In this document: positions 26,054 through 34,797 of the stretch, in pieces | Layout: every line of letters starts with the position of its first letter | Position numbering within the stretch: position 1 is the stretch's first letter | Source of the DNA: an uncultured Spirochaetaceae bacterium | GTDB lineage: Bacteria > Spirochaetota > Spirochaetia > Sphaerochaetales > Sphaerochaetaceae | Assembly (NCBI GenBank): GCA_944389275.1 | Contig: CALXLT010000034.1 | Coordinates: forward strand, 1 to 45,172 | Length of the DNA: 45,172 nucleotides | Direction of reading: 5' to 3' | Translations under genes and position numbers: made by a program | Notes under the pieces: generated by a model | What the model was told of the DNA's origin: nothing | Database searches by the model: none | Seen by the model: the letters and a program-made list of their open reading frames with translations, nothing else

Positions 26054-27739
26054 TTGAAGATCACAGGTGCAGATATAATCATTGAATGCCTTATCGAGGA
26101 AGGGGTGGATACCGTCTTCGGATATCCAGGCGGGCAGGTCATCCCTCTCTATGACGCCATATACCGCAACAAGGGCAGGATACGCCATATCCTCACGGCC
26201 CATGAGCAGGGGGCGAGCCACGCGGCTGATGGCTATGCTAGGTCCACAGGCAAGCCTGGTGTATGCATAGCCACCTCCGGCCCGGGCGCGACGAATCTCG
26301 TCACCGGCCTCGCTACAGCCTACATGGACTCCGTCCCGATGGTCGCCATCACGGGAAACGTCCCTATGGCTCTTCTTGGCAAGGACAGCTTCCAGGAGGT
26401 CGATATAGCGGGCATAACGCTCTCGATAACCAAGCACAACTATATCGTGAAGCGCGTTGAGGACCTTGCCTCGACGATAAGGGAGGCGTTCTATATCGCG
26501 AAGGAAGGACGTCCGGGACCGGTGCTCATCGACGTGCCGAAGAATGTCCAGGAAGCGGTCTATGAGTTCGAGAACGCCCCTGTGCGGGAAGTCCTTCCTG
26601 TCCAGTCGCGCCTCAGGTCGAAGGACCTCGCGGCGGCTGCTGAGCTCATAAAGGCCTCGGAGCGTCCTATGTGCTATGTCGGAGGCGGCGTGATCCGCTC
26701 GGACGCGTCAGCCATCCTCAACGAGTTCCTTGAGCGCATAGACGCGCCTGTCGGATCCTCGCTGATGGGACTTGGTGCTGTCTCCCCGTCTTCCCCCCGC
26801 TTCACGGGAATGATAGGCATGCATGGCACGCGGCTTTCGAACGTGTCGATAAACAACTGCGATCTCCTAATCGTGATCGGCGCGCGCTTCTCAGATAGGG
26901 TTATATCAAAGAGCAGCACGTTCGCGCGTCAGGCGCGCATAATCCAGATCGATGTCGATCCCGCGGAGTTCAACAAGAACATCATGACCGAGATCCATGT
27001 CGTCGCGGATATAAAGATAGCACTTGAGCGCCTCCTCGAGCTTCTACCGGAGTCCCTCAGCCACAGCGAATGGATGGCAGAGATCGCGGAGAAGAGGGCG
27101 AGGTTCCCGATGAAGGTCTCCACCGCCTCATCCAGGGCGAAGGAGATCATGGAGGCCCTTGACAGCGTGCTTCCGGAGGACAGCTATGTCACGACTGAGG
27201 TCGGGCAGCACCAGATGTGGGCGGCTCAGTTCCTGCAGAAGCACAGGCCCCGCCGCTTCCTCACCTCCGGAGGACTGGGAACGATGGGATACGGCACAGG
27301 CGCTTCTATCGGAACGCAGGTATCGCACCCGGGATCTCGTGTCGTGAACATCGCGGGCGACGGCTCGTTCAGGATGAACTGCAACGAGCTTGCCACCATA
27401 GCGCGCTACCAGCTTCCGATCATAATACTCGTGATGAACAACCACGCCCTCGGCATGGTCAGGCAGTGGCAGACGCTCTTCTATGACCACCACTACTCGG
27501 AAACGACCCTCGATACCCCTCTGGACTGGGTCACGCTTGCCAAGGCCTATGGCATCGAGGGCATGAGGATGCTTCCTGAGGATGATCCGAAGGAGGTGCT
27601 GGAGAAGGCCGTGAAGCTTGGGAAGGCTGTCGTGATCGACGCTGTCATCCCGACCGATGACAAGGTCTATCCGATGGTCGCTCCCGGTGCCTCGATATCC
27701 GACATGATCGGCTATCTTGACCTGGAATCGCTGGAATAG
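26054..27739 (+). CDS. ilvB: Acetolactate synthase catalytic (large) subunit, TTG start
   Basis: This 561-residue thiamine diphosphate enzyme condenses two pyruvates, or pyruvate with 2-ketobutyrate. It shows VFGYPGGQVIPLYDAIYR, the catalytic Glu in TAHEQGASHAADGYARSTG, SGPGATNLVTGLATAYMDSVP, and the ThDP site GDGSFRMNCNELATIA... NNHALGMVRQWQ. The start is TTG at 26054, right after the ilvD stop, with GGAGG (26044-26048) 5 bases upstream; it gives the conserved MKITGADI start. It is the last gene of the operon. The weak start codon may set its level relative to ilvN. Confidence 0.95.
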   Translation: MKITGADIIIECLIEEGVDTVFGYPGGQVIPLYDAIYRNKGRIRHILTAHEQGASHAADGYARSTGKPGVCIATSGPGATNLVTGLATAYMDSVPMVAITGNVPMALLGKDSFQEVDIAGITLSITKHNYIVKRVEDLASTIREAFYIAKEGRPGPVLIDVPKNVQEAVYEFENAPVREVLPVQSRLRSKDLAAAAELIKASERPMCYVGGGVIRSDASAILNEFLERIDAPVGSSLMGLGAVSPSSPRFTGMIGMHGTRLSNVSINNCDLLIVIGARFSDRVISKSSTFARQARIIQIDVDPAEFNKNIMTEIHVVADIKIALERLLELLPESLSHSEWMAEIAEKRARFPMKVSTASSRAKEIMEALDSVLPEDSYVTTEVGQHQMWAAQFLQKHRPRRFLTSGGLGTMGYGTGASIGTQVSHPGSRVVNIAGDGSFRMNCNELATIARYQLPIIILVMNNHALGMVRQWQTLFYDHHYSETTLDTPLDWVTLAKAYGIEGMRMLPEDDPKEVLEKAVKLGKAVVIDAVIPTDDKVYPMVAPGASISDMIGYLDLESLE

Positions 27740-27814
27740 CCTATAGGCTATATTCCCAAGAATGCCTTCCCATGGTACGATGCCTTTGTGCAGAGTATTC
27801 GGAAGGCATTTCTT
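27736..27814 (+). terminator. Palindrome and long hairpin at the ilv-leu operon end
   Basis: ATAGCC-TATA-GGCTAT (27736-27751) overlaps the ilvB stop. Right after it, AAG plus AATGCCTTCC (27758-27770) pairs with GGAAGGCATT plus CTT (27801-27814) with one bulged T, around a 30-base loop. The tail is only TCTT, so termination may be partial. The GTG start of the next gene (27788) lies inside the loop, so the structure could also control its translation. Confidence 0.6.
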
Positions 27815-28459
27815 ATCATCCTTGTATCCCTATCAACGCTCTCGCTTGGCGCCGTGTCGTTCAGCGCGGGCCTTGCCGGAGGCTACCGGGTAAGCGAGGA
27901 GAGCACGCCGTTCAACGGCGAGCTCACGCTTTCCATCTCTGATTTCACGCTCTGGACGAGGCTGCAGGGAAATGAGCGCGTGGATCTCTCCCTTGAATAC
28001 GGCAGGAACGTTGGAAACACGATAGAGCATATCGTCAGCTTCCATACCGCCATATACCCAGCCCTCGGCTGGCTCGCCGATGCCGAGTATGAGTTCACTC
28101 AGACATTCCGCTGGAGCTTCTTCTCCCTGGGCTATGGAATAGGGGTCCAGGCCAGCATGCTATGGAGCGATCTTCTCGGGGAGCCGCTCTTCGCGCTCTC
28201 CCCGATAATCGATGCGAACATAGGCCTTCATTTCGGGCCTGTTGACCTTACAGGATACTTCACGATGGACCATCAGGCCGAGAGGGAGTTCAAGGCTCTC
28301 CCTGTCATCGGAGCCAACCTTTCGTGGCGCATAGGCGGGCACAGCATGATATATGCCGACGCGTACATAAAGATGGCTGAGTACCTTATCGATCCCACCG
28401 CCATGATATCCGGATGGGCGGTAAGGGTAGGCTATATATATAGGGGGAGGATAGTATGA
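27788..28459 (+). CDS. Predicted outer-membrane beta-barrel protein
   Basis: This 223-residue protein has a signal peptide (basic start, then FLIILVSLSTLSLGAVSFSA). The rest is made of alternating hydrophobic strands rich in Gly, Tyr and Trp (for example FRWSFFSLGYGIGVQASM and AVRVGYIYRG at the end), like small 8- to 10-strand barrels. I recognise no family. The start is GTG with no clear ribosome binding site, inside a hairpin loop, so it is uncertain. It overlaps the following lipoprotein gene by ATGA, implying a shared role at the cell surface or in the periplasm. Confidence 0.6.
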   Translation: MQSIRKAFLIILVSLSTLSLGAVSFSAGLAGGYRVSEESTPFNGELTLSISDFTLWTRLQGNERVDLSLEYGRNVGNTIEHIVSFHTAIYPALGWLADAEYEFTQTFRWSFFSLGYGIGVQASMLWSDLLGEPLFALSPIIDANIGLHFGPVDLTGYFTMDHQAEREFKALPVIGANLSWRIGGHSMIYADAYIKMAEYLIDPTAMISGWAVRVGYIYRGRIV

Positions 28460-29667
28460 GGAAAGCCTTGGCTATTATCCTTTCAGCCATTCTCGTCTCT
28501 TCCTGCTCGTTCTATACAGGCATAACGCAGAACGTGAAGGAAAATCCCTTCATGCCGTCATATGACCTATCCGAAGCCCTTGAGGGTGATGTAGATATAT
28601 TTAACCCTGAGACTCCTGAGGAGCCGCCCGCGGAGGATGAGACGCCAGGGGATGGGGATGAGACAGTGACTCCGCCTCCTGCCACGGCTCCGAATAGCGA
28701 TGAGCCTCCTGTATCCGGCCCGGAGAGCTTCTCATTTGCTCTCATGACAGATCCTCATATCGGGCGAACCGATTCCGGCGTCACGGAGCGCGGGGAGGAG
28801 TTCCTGAAGTTCCTTGGCTCGGATACGGAGAAGAGATATGATTTCGTGGTCTGCCTTGGCGACCTGACCGATACCGGAGATATCTACGCATCCTCTGTCG
28901 AGAAGTTCATAGATGACGCGCGTAAGCGTACCGAGCTCAACAACTTCATCTATGTCATCGGCAATCATGATGTAAGGACGCAGTCCAAGGCCGCCTGGGA
29001 TGAGCAGTTCAGCGTCCTCACTCCCGGTCACGATGTGTCGCGCATGATGCGCTACTCATACAAAGGCGTGTCGATCTACAAGCTCGACAACTCCTCCCGC
29101 ATATTCGGCAAGGAGCAGCTGAGGATGCTTGAGGAGGCGCTCCGCCATGATCCTAACAAGTACAGGATATTCCTCGCTCATGAGGTCGTGACGACAGGAG
29201 GCGAGCTTGACCAGACGCTGGCAATCTTCGGCTCTGAGGCTGGCGAGCTATTGAGGCTGTACCGCATAATGCGTGACTATGGCGTGTCGATGATCTTCAC
29301 CGGCCATCACCATAAGGGCAACATCATATATGAGGGCGATTACTTCGCCGAGTTCAACGCGGCGGCCCTTCACACCCGTTCCGGCTTCTTCGAGAGCGAT
29401 GGATACGCCTATTCGGTGGATGTGGATCCGATATCCGAGACGATAAAGGTCACGGCATATGTCGTCACGGGCGAAGAGGAGTCAGAGATGCCTTGGAGGG
29501 AGACAGCCACCTATAGCTTTATCCTCCATGCCGCGGATGAGGTAGGGAAGGAGCCTGAGACCGATACTCCTGAGGAACAGGAACCGTCTACACCGCCTGA
29601 GAGTCCTGACACGGAAACTCCCGGTGATACCGAAAACGGCGGTGATGATACAGCTGCCGATGCCTAG
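28456..29667 (+). CDS. Metallophosphoesterase lipoprotein
   Basis: This 403-residue protein has a lipoprotein signal (MRKALAIILSAILVSSC, Cys17 lipidated). A Pro/Glu/Asp-rich linker (about 50-90) is followed by a calcineurin-like phosphoesterase domain with the complete metal set DPH, GDLTD, GNHD, a mid histidine in LAHEVV, and GHHHKGN. It ends in an acidic Pro/Thr/Glu tail (about 360-403). It is probably a periplasmic or surface phosphatase or phosphodiesterase of unknown substrate. The start overlaps the barrel protein gene by 4 bases. The low-complexity linker and tail suggest anchoring through a wall or periplasm. Confidence 0.85.
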   Translation: MRKALAIILSAILVSSCSFYTGITQNVKENPFMPSYDLSEALEGDVDIFNPETPEEPPAEDETPGDGDETVTPPPATAPNSDEPPVSGPESFSFALMTDPHIGRTDSGVTERGEEFLKFLGSDTEKRYDFVVCLGDLTDTGDIYASSVEKFIDDARKRTELNNFIYVIGNHDVRTQSKAAWDEQFSVLTPGHDVSRMMRYSYKGVSIYKLDNSSRIFGKEQLRMLEEALRHDPNKYRIFLAHEVVTTGGELDQTLAIFGSEAGELLRLYRIMRDYGVSMIFTGHHHKGNIIYEGDYFAEFNAAALHTRSGFFESDGYAYSVDVDPISETIKVTAYVVTGEEESEMPWRETATYSFILHAADEVGKEPETDTPEEQEPSTPPESPDTETPGDTENGGDDTAADA

Positions 29668-29693
29668 CTTCCATTGAATCTCGCTTTGCTTAG

Positions 29694-29720
29694 AAGCCTC
29701 CTCTCGAAGGAGGCTTTCCT
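29694..29720 (+). terminator. Terminator after the lipoprotein gene
   Basis: AAGCCTCCT (29694-29702) pairs with AGGAGGCTT (29708-29716) around a CTCGA loop, followed by TCCT. It is a strong stem with a short tail, 26 bases after the stop codon. Confidence 0.7.
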
Positions 29721-29796
29721 GTCATGGGTAGTCCTGCAATCCTGCTCTCTTTCATTCTTCGTATCAGAGTCTAAGGGTAAGGCTATTGATGCTTAG

Positions 29797-29831
29797 GCAT
29801 AAAGATGGGCTGCCGCACGAGGCAGCAGCCC
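29797..29831 (-). terminator. adhE: Terminator after adhE
   Basis: On the minus strand GGGCTGC (29831-29825) pairs with GCAGCCC (29813-29807). An inner GCC/GGC pairing is also possible, and ATCTTTAT follows. It lies 25 bases downstream of the adhE stop codon. Confidence 0.65.
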
Positions 29832-29856
29832 AAAGATATCCAATAGAAGATCTTGC

Positions 29857-32517
29857 TTACTTCTCTTCTGTCCAAGCCCTTCCGTAGTAGCTGTCAAGAT
29901 AGAGCTGCTTGATCTGGCTGATCAGAGGATAGCGCGGGTTGGATCCTGTGCACTGGTCATCGAACGCCTTCACTGAAAGCTCGTCAACCTGCGCGAGGAA
30001 CTCAGCCTCGTCAACGCCCCATTCCTTGATGGATGATGGGATGTTGAGCTCCTTCTTGAGCTTCTCGATTCCCTCTATGAGAGCCTGTACCTTGTCGTCC
30101 ATGCTCATCTTGGCAGTCGTTGTGATGAACTCTGTGTTCTTCTCGTCGTTGAGGCCCATCGAGATGTAATCCGCGGCACGTGCGTAGCGTGACACGACCG
30201 ATGGATACTCATACTGCGGGAAGGACGCCTGCTTCGTCGGGTTGTCATTCGCATTGAAGCGGATGACATTCGTTAGCAGGAGCGCGTTGGCCATTCCGTG
30301 TGGCACGTGGAATGCAGCGCCGAGCTTGTGGGCCATTGAGTGGCAGACACCGAGGAACGCGTTGGAGAATGCCATTCCTGCCATCGTGGACGCGTCATGC
30401 ACCTTCTCTCTGGCCTTCTTGTCCGTGCCGTCTGCATAAGCGCGCGGGAGGTACTTGAAGATCAGTCGCGCAGCCTCAAGCGAGAGCGGGTTCGTGAAGT
30501 CCGTGCTCATCGAGGATACGAGGGCCTCGAGGGCATGGGTGAGAACATCAAGTCCGCAGGATGCCGTAAGTCCCTTTGGCTGTCCCATAGCGAGCTCGCT
30601 GTCAACGATAGCCATGGAAGGAGTGAGAGCGTAGTCCGCGATAGCCCACTTCATGCCGGTGTTCTCATCCGTGATGATCGCGAACGGCGTGACCTCAGAG
30701 CCTGTTCCGGATGTGGTCGGGATACACACGAGCTCCGCCTTCTTGCCCATGTTCGGGAACGCGTAGATCCTCTTCCTGATGTCCATGAAGCGAAGGGCAA
30801 GACCCTCGAACTGCACCTCCGGGTGCTCATAGAGCAGCCACATGATCTTCGCAGCGTCCATCGGGGAACCGCCGCCGACGGCGATGAACACATCTGGCTT
30901 GTATGCGTTGATAAGCTCCATCGCGACATTGATCGTGCCGAGCGTCGGATCAGGCTTGACCTGATGGAAGACCTCGGTCTCAACGCCGATCTGGTTGAGC
31001 TGCTCGGTGATGCGGTCGATCATGCCAGTTGAGAAGAGGAAGCTGTCGGTGACGATGAATGCCCTCTTCTTGCCCTCGAGCTCCTGGAGAGCCACAGGGA
31101 GGCAGCCGTACTTGAAGTAAATCTTAGGCGGAAGCTTGAACCAGAGCATGTTTTCCCTCCTCTCTGCTACAGTCTTGACGTTCAGAAGATGCTTAGGGCC
31201 TACGTTCTCCGAGATGGAGTTGTTGCCCCAGCTTCCGCAGCCAAGGGTGAGGGATGGCTCAAGACGGAAATTGTAGATGTCGCCGATAGCGCCCTGGGAA
31301 GCCGGCATGTTGATAAGCACGCGGCTTGTCTTCACCGTCTTTCCGTAGGTGTCGATCTTGTCCTGCTCCTTCTCGTCGCAGTACAGGACTGATGTATGTC
31401 CGAAGCCGCCGAGCGCGATCAGGTGTGCAGCCATCGCCGCGCCCTCTCCGAAGTTGTCGCAGGAATACATTCCAAGGACAGGGGAGAGCTTCTCGTGAGC
31501 GAACGGCTCGTCCGCGGAGACCTTCTTGACCTCTCCGATGAGGACCTTCGTTGTCGATGGTACCTTGAAGCCTGCGATCTCAGCGATCTTTGCAGCTGGC
31601 TGGCCTACGATCTTCGGGTTCACGGAGCCGCGCTTCGGGTCGAGGATGATAGGCTCGAGAAGCGTAAGCTCCTCCTTGGAGAGGAAGTGGGCTCCCTGCT
31701 CCTTGAACTCCTTCTTGACCTCCGCGTAGATATCCTTATGGACGATGACGGCCTGCTCAGAAGCGCAGACGACGCCGTTGTCGAATGTCTTGGACATGAG
31801 GATGGAGGCTACCGCCATCTTGATATTGCAGTTCTTGTCCATGAGGGCTGGTGTGTTGCCGGCACCTACGCCGATGGCTGGCTTTCCAGAGGAATAGGCA
31901 GACTTGACCATTCCCGGGCCGCCTGTCGCGAGGATGAGGTTCACGAGAGGATTCTTCATGAGGTAGTCCGTCTTGTCCATCGATGGCTCCTCGATCCATG
32001 CGATGATATCCTCAGGAGCGCCTGCCGCGACAGCCGCATCCCTTACGATCCTGGCGGCATCGCATGTGCACTTCTTTGCCCTCGGATGAGGGGAGAAGAT
32101 GATGGCATTCCTTGTCTTGAGCGAGATGAGCGACTTGAAGATAGCTGTCGAGGTCGGGTTCGTCGTAGGTATGATGCCGCAGATGACTCCCTTTGGCTCC
32201 GCGATCTTCTTGATGCCGAAGCCCGGATCATCCTCGATGATGCCGCATGTCTTCTCGTCCTTATACTTGTGGAAGATGTACTCTGCCGCGAAGTGGTTCT
32301 TGATTACCTTGTCTTCGATGATGCCCATGCCTGTCTCCGCAACGGCATCCTGGGCCAGGCTGATCCTGGCGTTGTTCGCTGCGATTGCTGCAGCACGGAA
32401 GATCGCATCAACCTTCTCCTGTGGGAAGTTTGCGTAGATCATCTGTGCGCGCTTTACTCTCTCGATCATTTCCTGGAGTTCGGCCTGTCCAGGGAAGAGT
32501 TCGTTGACTTCTGCCAT
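29857..32517 (-). CDS. adhE: Bifunctional acetaldehyde-CoA / alcohol dehydrogenase
   Basis: This 886-residue fusion reduces acetyl-CoA to acetaldehyde (N-terminal ALDH half, with TTNPTSTAIFKS and the catalytic Cys in DNGVVCASEQ) and then to ethanol (C-terminal iron-dependent half, with GGGSPMDAAKIMW and metal-binding His in ALTHALEALVS, MAHKLGAAFHVPHG). Both halves are complete and the linker is normal, so NAD+ can be regenerated during fermentation. AdhE forms long filaments (spirosomes) in relatives. AAGGAG lies 8 bases before the ATG. It is monocistronic, with a strong promoter and its own terminator. Confidence 0.97.
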   Translation of the reverse strand: MAEVNELFPGQAELQEMIERVKRAQMIYANFPQEKVDAIFRAAAIAANNARISLAQDAVAETGMGIIEDKVIKNHFAAEYIFHKYKDEKTCGIIEDDPGFGIKKIAEPKGVICGIIPTTNPTSTAIFKSLISLKTRNAIIFSPHPRAKKCTCDAARIVRDAAVAAGAPEDIIAWIEEPSMDKTDYLMKNPLVNLILATGGPGMVKSAYSSGKPAIGVGAGNTPALMDKNCNIKMAVASILMSKTFDNGVVCASEQAVIVHKDIYAEVKKEFKEQGAHFLSKEELTLLEPIILDPKRGSVNPKIVGQPAAKIAEIAGFKVPSTTKVLIGEVKKVSADEPFAHEKLSPVLGMYSCDNFGEGAAMAAHLIALGGFGHTSVLYCDEKEQDKIDTYGKTVKTSRVLINMPASQGAIGDIYNFRLEPSLTLGCGSWGNNSISENVGPKHLLNVKTVAERRENMLWFKLPPKIYFKYGCLPVALQELEGKKRAFIVTDSFLFSTGMIDRITEQLNQIGVETEVFHQVKPDPTLGTINVAMELINAYKPDVFIAVGGGSPMDAAKIMWLLYEHPEVQFEGLALRFMDIRKRIYAFPNMGKKAELVCIPTTSGTGSEVTPFAIITDENTGMKWAIADYALTPSMAIVDSELAMGQPKGLTASCGLDVLTHALEALVSSMSTDFTNPLSLEAARLIFKYLPRAYADGTDKKAREKVHDASTMAGMAFSNAFLGVCHSMAHKLGAAFHVPHGMANALLLTNVIRFNANDNPTKQASFPQYEYPSVVSRYARAADYISMGLNDEKNTEFITTTAKMSMDDKVQALIEGIEKLKKELNIPSSIKEWGVDEAEFLAQVDELSVKAFDDQCTGSNPRYPLISQIKQLYLDSYYGRAWTEEK

Positions 32518-32544
32518 AATCTACTCCTTGTTAATCACGGGAAT

Positions 32545-32572
32545 CGTATATATAAATCCAAAATAGTGTCAA
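32545..32572 (-). promoter_or_regulatory. adhE: adhE promoter
   Basis: The minus strand has a perfect TTGACA (32572-32567), 16 bases and TATACG (32550-32545), with an overlapping TATATA. The transcript leader is about 20 bases and includes the ribosome binding site. I looked for a Rex-type TTGTGA/TCACAA site and did not see one. Confidence 0.65.
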
Positions 32573-32591
32573 TAGAAATGTAAAAATCACC

Positions 32592-33638
32592 TTAGAAAAT
32601 GAGAATATCGAGGAAGATTAATAACAGAAAAACAAAAGAAATGGCAATTAATGTGAAATTGGTAATATTAATTTGCTGTTTTGGCGGTTTATTGTGCACT
32701 TTCAGTTCTAAAGACGAGAGGATTCTCTCCTTAAGGGAACCAGAAGCGCTGCGGAAGGATATCTCTATGAGGGAAAAGAGATAAAGCGTGCGGCCGATCA
32801 AGCCGGATGAAATCGTAAGCTGTGTCGAGAATCCCTGGGAAAGGGCCATCGTGCAGGATAGCCTCAGGGCTTTCGCCACACCTGAAATGAGGGCATTCTC
32901 CGTTATCGGGAATGAGAGTACCGTGGATAGCACCCTCCCTTCCGGAGTCATGAGGGATGAGAGCACCATGAAGGCCATTGTCCATATATGCGGCATAAGG
33001 CGGATCCTGCGTCCCGTGGCCCTCTGGAAGCATAGTGAGGCCATCAGGGCCGCAAGGAGAAGCGGAATGCTGTCCAGCATAAGCGACGAGCCGACCGTTA
33101 TCGCCATGGCGGCTATGGGAATGGTATTCCTCCTTCCTCCCGCGCTGTTCCCGTCCTCTTCCGGAAGGGCCTCAGGCAGCCTTATCCTCTTCGCTATATA
33201 TGCCACGAGAAGGGATGAGGGGAGGGCCACGGCGAGCATCAGGGGAAGGAATGCCGTGACGCCGCGTCCCGCGTATAGCGCCGCGACCGCTATCTGCACG
33301 GCGCTGCTGACTGCAGCCCCCAGCAGCGATACAGAGTAGATGGATATCCTTTCCCCGAGCCTTCCCGCCCCGTACATGGCCATGCCTGAGGCGAATGTCT
33401 GGGCAAGCGACATGAGCGCGAATGGCGAGAATATCGTTCCTGAGACATATGAGTTGCCTATGGCCTTCACCAGCAGGAGCGCCATATATGGGCCAACGTC
33501 CATCGTCAGCCCAAGAAGAAGAGGTATATTCGCCAGCCCGAGTCGGAAGAACGGGAGCGGGCGAGGCACGAAGAGCTCTGCAAGGCTCATCAGGAGCGAT
33601 AGCGCTCCCAGATATGCGATCTTATCCCGAGACTGCAT
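32592..33638 (-). CDS. Gx transporter family protein with EcfT-like C-terminal half
   Basis: This 348-residue polytopic membrane protein has a first half (LGALSLLMSLAELFVPRPLPFFRLGLANIPLLLGL...) that matches the Gx transporter family (formerly heptaprenyl diphosphate synthase component I). The second half (about 200-320, with ITENALISGVAKALRLS and QLTISSGLIGRTLYLFSLIE) resembles EcfT, the transmembrane subunit of ECF importers. I start at ATG 33638, 6 bases after GGGAGGGG, not at 33644. The last 40 codons are strikingly A/T-rich and add one more membrane helix. It overlaps the NusG-II gene. Its substrate may be a flavin or isoprenoid precursor; this is a guess. Confidence 0.75.
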   Translation of the reverse strand: MQSRDKIAYLGALSLLMSLAELFVPRPLPFFRLGLANIPLLLGLTMDVGPYMALLLVKAIGNSYVSGTIFSPFALMSLAQTFASGMAMYGAGRLGERISIYSVSLLGAAVSSAVQIAVAALYAGRGVTAFLPLMLAVALPSSLLVAYIAKRIRLPEALPEEDGNSAGGRRNTIPIAAMAITVGSSLMLDSIPLLLAALMASLCFQRATGRRIRLMPHIWTMAFMVLSSLMTPEGRVLSTVLSFPITENALISGVAKALRLSCTMALSQGFSTQLTISSGLIGRTLYLFSLIEISFRSASGSLKERILSSLELKVHNKPPKQQINITNFTLIAISFVFLLLIFLDILIF

Positions 33639-33966
33639 TGACATCCCCTCCCGTCTTTCCTGTCGTCGCTATTATCCTGTTTGGCAGGCAGCAGAGCATA
33701 TCCGACCAGCCTGACCTGACGCACGTGCCGTTAGGGCAGGGCGATGAGACGACGCGGGCCCTGCCATCCCTTATCTCTATCTCCGTCACTCCTAATGGTC
33801 CGGTGAAGCTGTGGATCCCGTCATCTGAGAGAGAGTATGCGTATTCGACCCCATCTGCCTCGACATAGAGCGTGTCGGAGCGCTCTGGCACCAGCAGCAA
33901 TGAGAGCGCGAGAGCCGCTGCATATATCATGAACGCGGCAATATCCGCAGCATGTGGCCTAAGCAT
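33622..33966 (-). CDS. NusG domain II-containing membrane protein
   Basis: This 114-residue protein has one N-terminal transmembrane helix (about 8-27) and an outside domain of the NusG-II type, ending in PCPNGTCVRSGWSDMLCCLPNRIIATT, whose cysteines are conserved in the family. Such proteins occur beside Gx transporters in many anaerobes, often near flavin transferase or Rnf genes. The 3' end overlaps the Gx gene. There is no ribosome binding site before the ATG, but TATCAT ends 6 bases upstream on the minus strand (33978-33973), so the message may be leaderless. Confidence 0.8.
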   Translation of the reverse strand: MLRPHAADIAAFMIYAAALALSLLLVPERSDTLYVEADGVEYAYSLSDDGIHSFTGPLGVTEIEIRDGRARVVSSPCPNGTCVRSGWSDMLCCLPNRIIATTGKTGGDVNAVSG

Positions 33967-34103
33967 AGGATGATGATAGCAGAGGAGGGGATGAAGAGGA
34001 AGCGAAAGAACCGGATAAGCTCAGGCTGCGTATTCTGTCTTTTTTGTGAATTTGCCGCGTTTGCTATTGAAAACACCCTGCCATTGCCTGAAACTCTCGG
34101 TAT

Positions 34104-34796
34104 ATGAAGCTGATATACATAGTAGAGGATCATGACGTGATCAGGGATGGGGTCGTGCAGTACCTTTCCCTCTCTGGATATGAGGCAAAGGGCTTTGGAA
34201 CGATCGAGAGCGCCAGGAATGGCTTTTCCGAGGCTGTGCCCGATCTCCTGATACAGGATGTGATGCTTCCGGATGGGGATGGCTTCTCGTTCGCGAAGGA
34301 AGTCAAGGGACGCTATCCGCGCCTTCCCGTCATCTTCCTCACAGCCCGCATAGATGAGTCGGACAGGATACTGGGCTTCGAGCTCGGGGCCGATGATTAT
34401 ATCACGAAGCCATTCAGCCCCAAGGAGCTCGTGCTCCGCATCCAGGCGCTCTTCCGCCGCGTGGACGACTCGAATACCGTCACGGACAATGTATACAGGT
34501 ACCGTGACGGGGATAACGAGATGGTGATCGATGACAACGAGCATGTGCTCTCGATAAACGGCGAACCTGTCTCCCTGACAGCTGCGGAGTGGCGCATCGT
34601 GCTATTCCTCTCGTCCAACGCCCCGAATCTCATCACCCGCTCCCAGATACTCGAGGAGTGCTTCGACTATAATTTCGAGAGCTATGAGCGTGTCGTCGAC
34701 ACGCATATAAAGAACATAAGGGCCAAGCTGAGGCCTGGCACGTGGATCGATACCGTCCGCGGCTATGGCTACCGGTTCGCGGGCAAGAAGGCCTGA
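34104..34796 (+). CDS. OmpR-family response regulator
   Basis: This 230-residue protein has a receiver domain with acidic Glu8/Asp9, phosphoacceptor Asp52 (LIQDVMLPDGDG), the switch Thr in FLTARID and Lys in TKPFSPKEL. It is followed by a winged-helix DNA-binding domain from about 135 (SLTAAEWRIVLFLSSNAP... VVDTHIKNIRAKL... VRGYGYRFAGK). It acts with the histidine kinase that starts one base after its stop. No clear ribosome binding site precedes the ATG. The target genes are unknown; the adjacent YfcE or Gx genes are possible but not supported. Confidence 0.93.
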   Translation: MKLIYIVEDHDVIRDGVVQYLSLSGYEAKGFGTIESARNGFSEAVPDLLIQDVMLPDGDGFSFAKEVKGRYPRLPVIFLTARIDESDRILGFELGADDYITKPFSPKELVLRIQALFRRVDDSNTVTDNVYRYRDGDNEMVIDDNEHVLSINGEPVSLTAAEWRIVLFLSSNAPNLITRSQILEECFDYNFESYERVVDTHIKNIRAKLRPGTWIDTVRGYGYRFAGKKA

Positions 34797-34797
34797 T

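Noticed and set aside
27772..27787. ATG at 27772 as start of the barrel protein
   Set aside because: It is in a different frame from the signal peptide and barrel sequence, so it cannot encode this protein.
31396..32583. 395-codon open frame antisense to adhE
   Set aside because: It mirrors the strongly biased codon use of adhE, has Leu/Arg/Asp-rich composition without domains, and lacks a promoter or ribosome binding site.
32518..32620. Rex (redox) operator at the adhE promoter
   Set aside because: I searched the promoter by eye for TTGTGA/TCACAA arms and found none.
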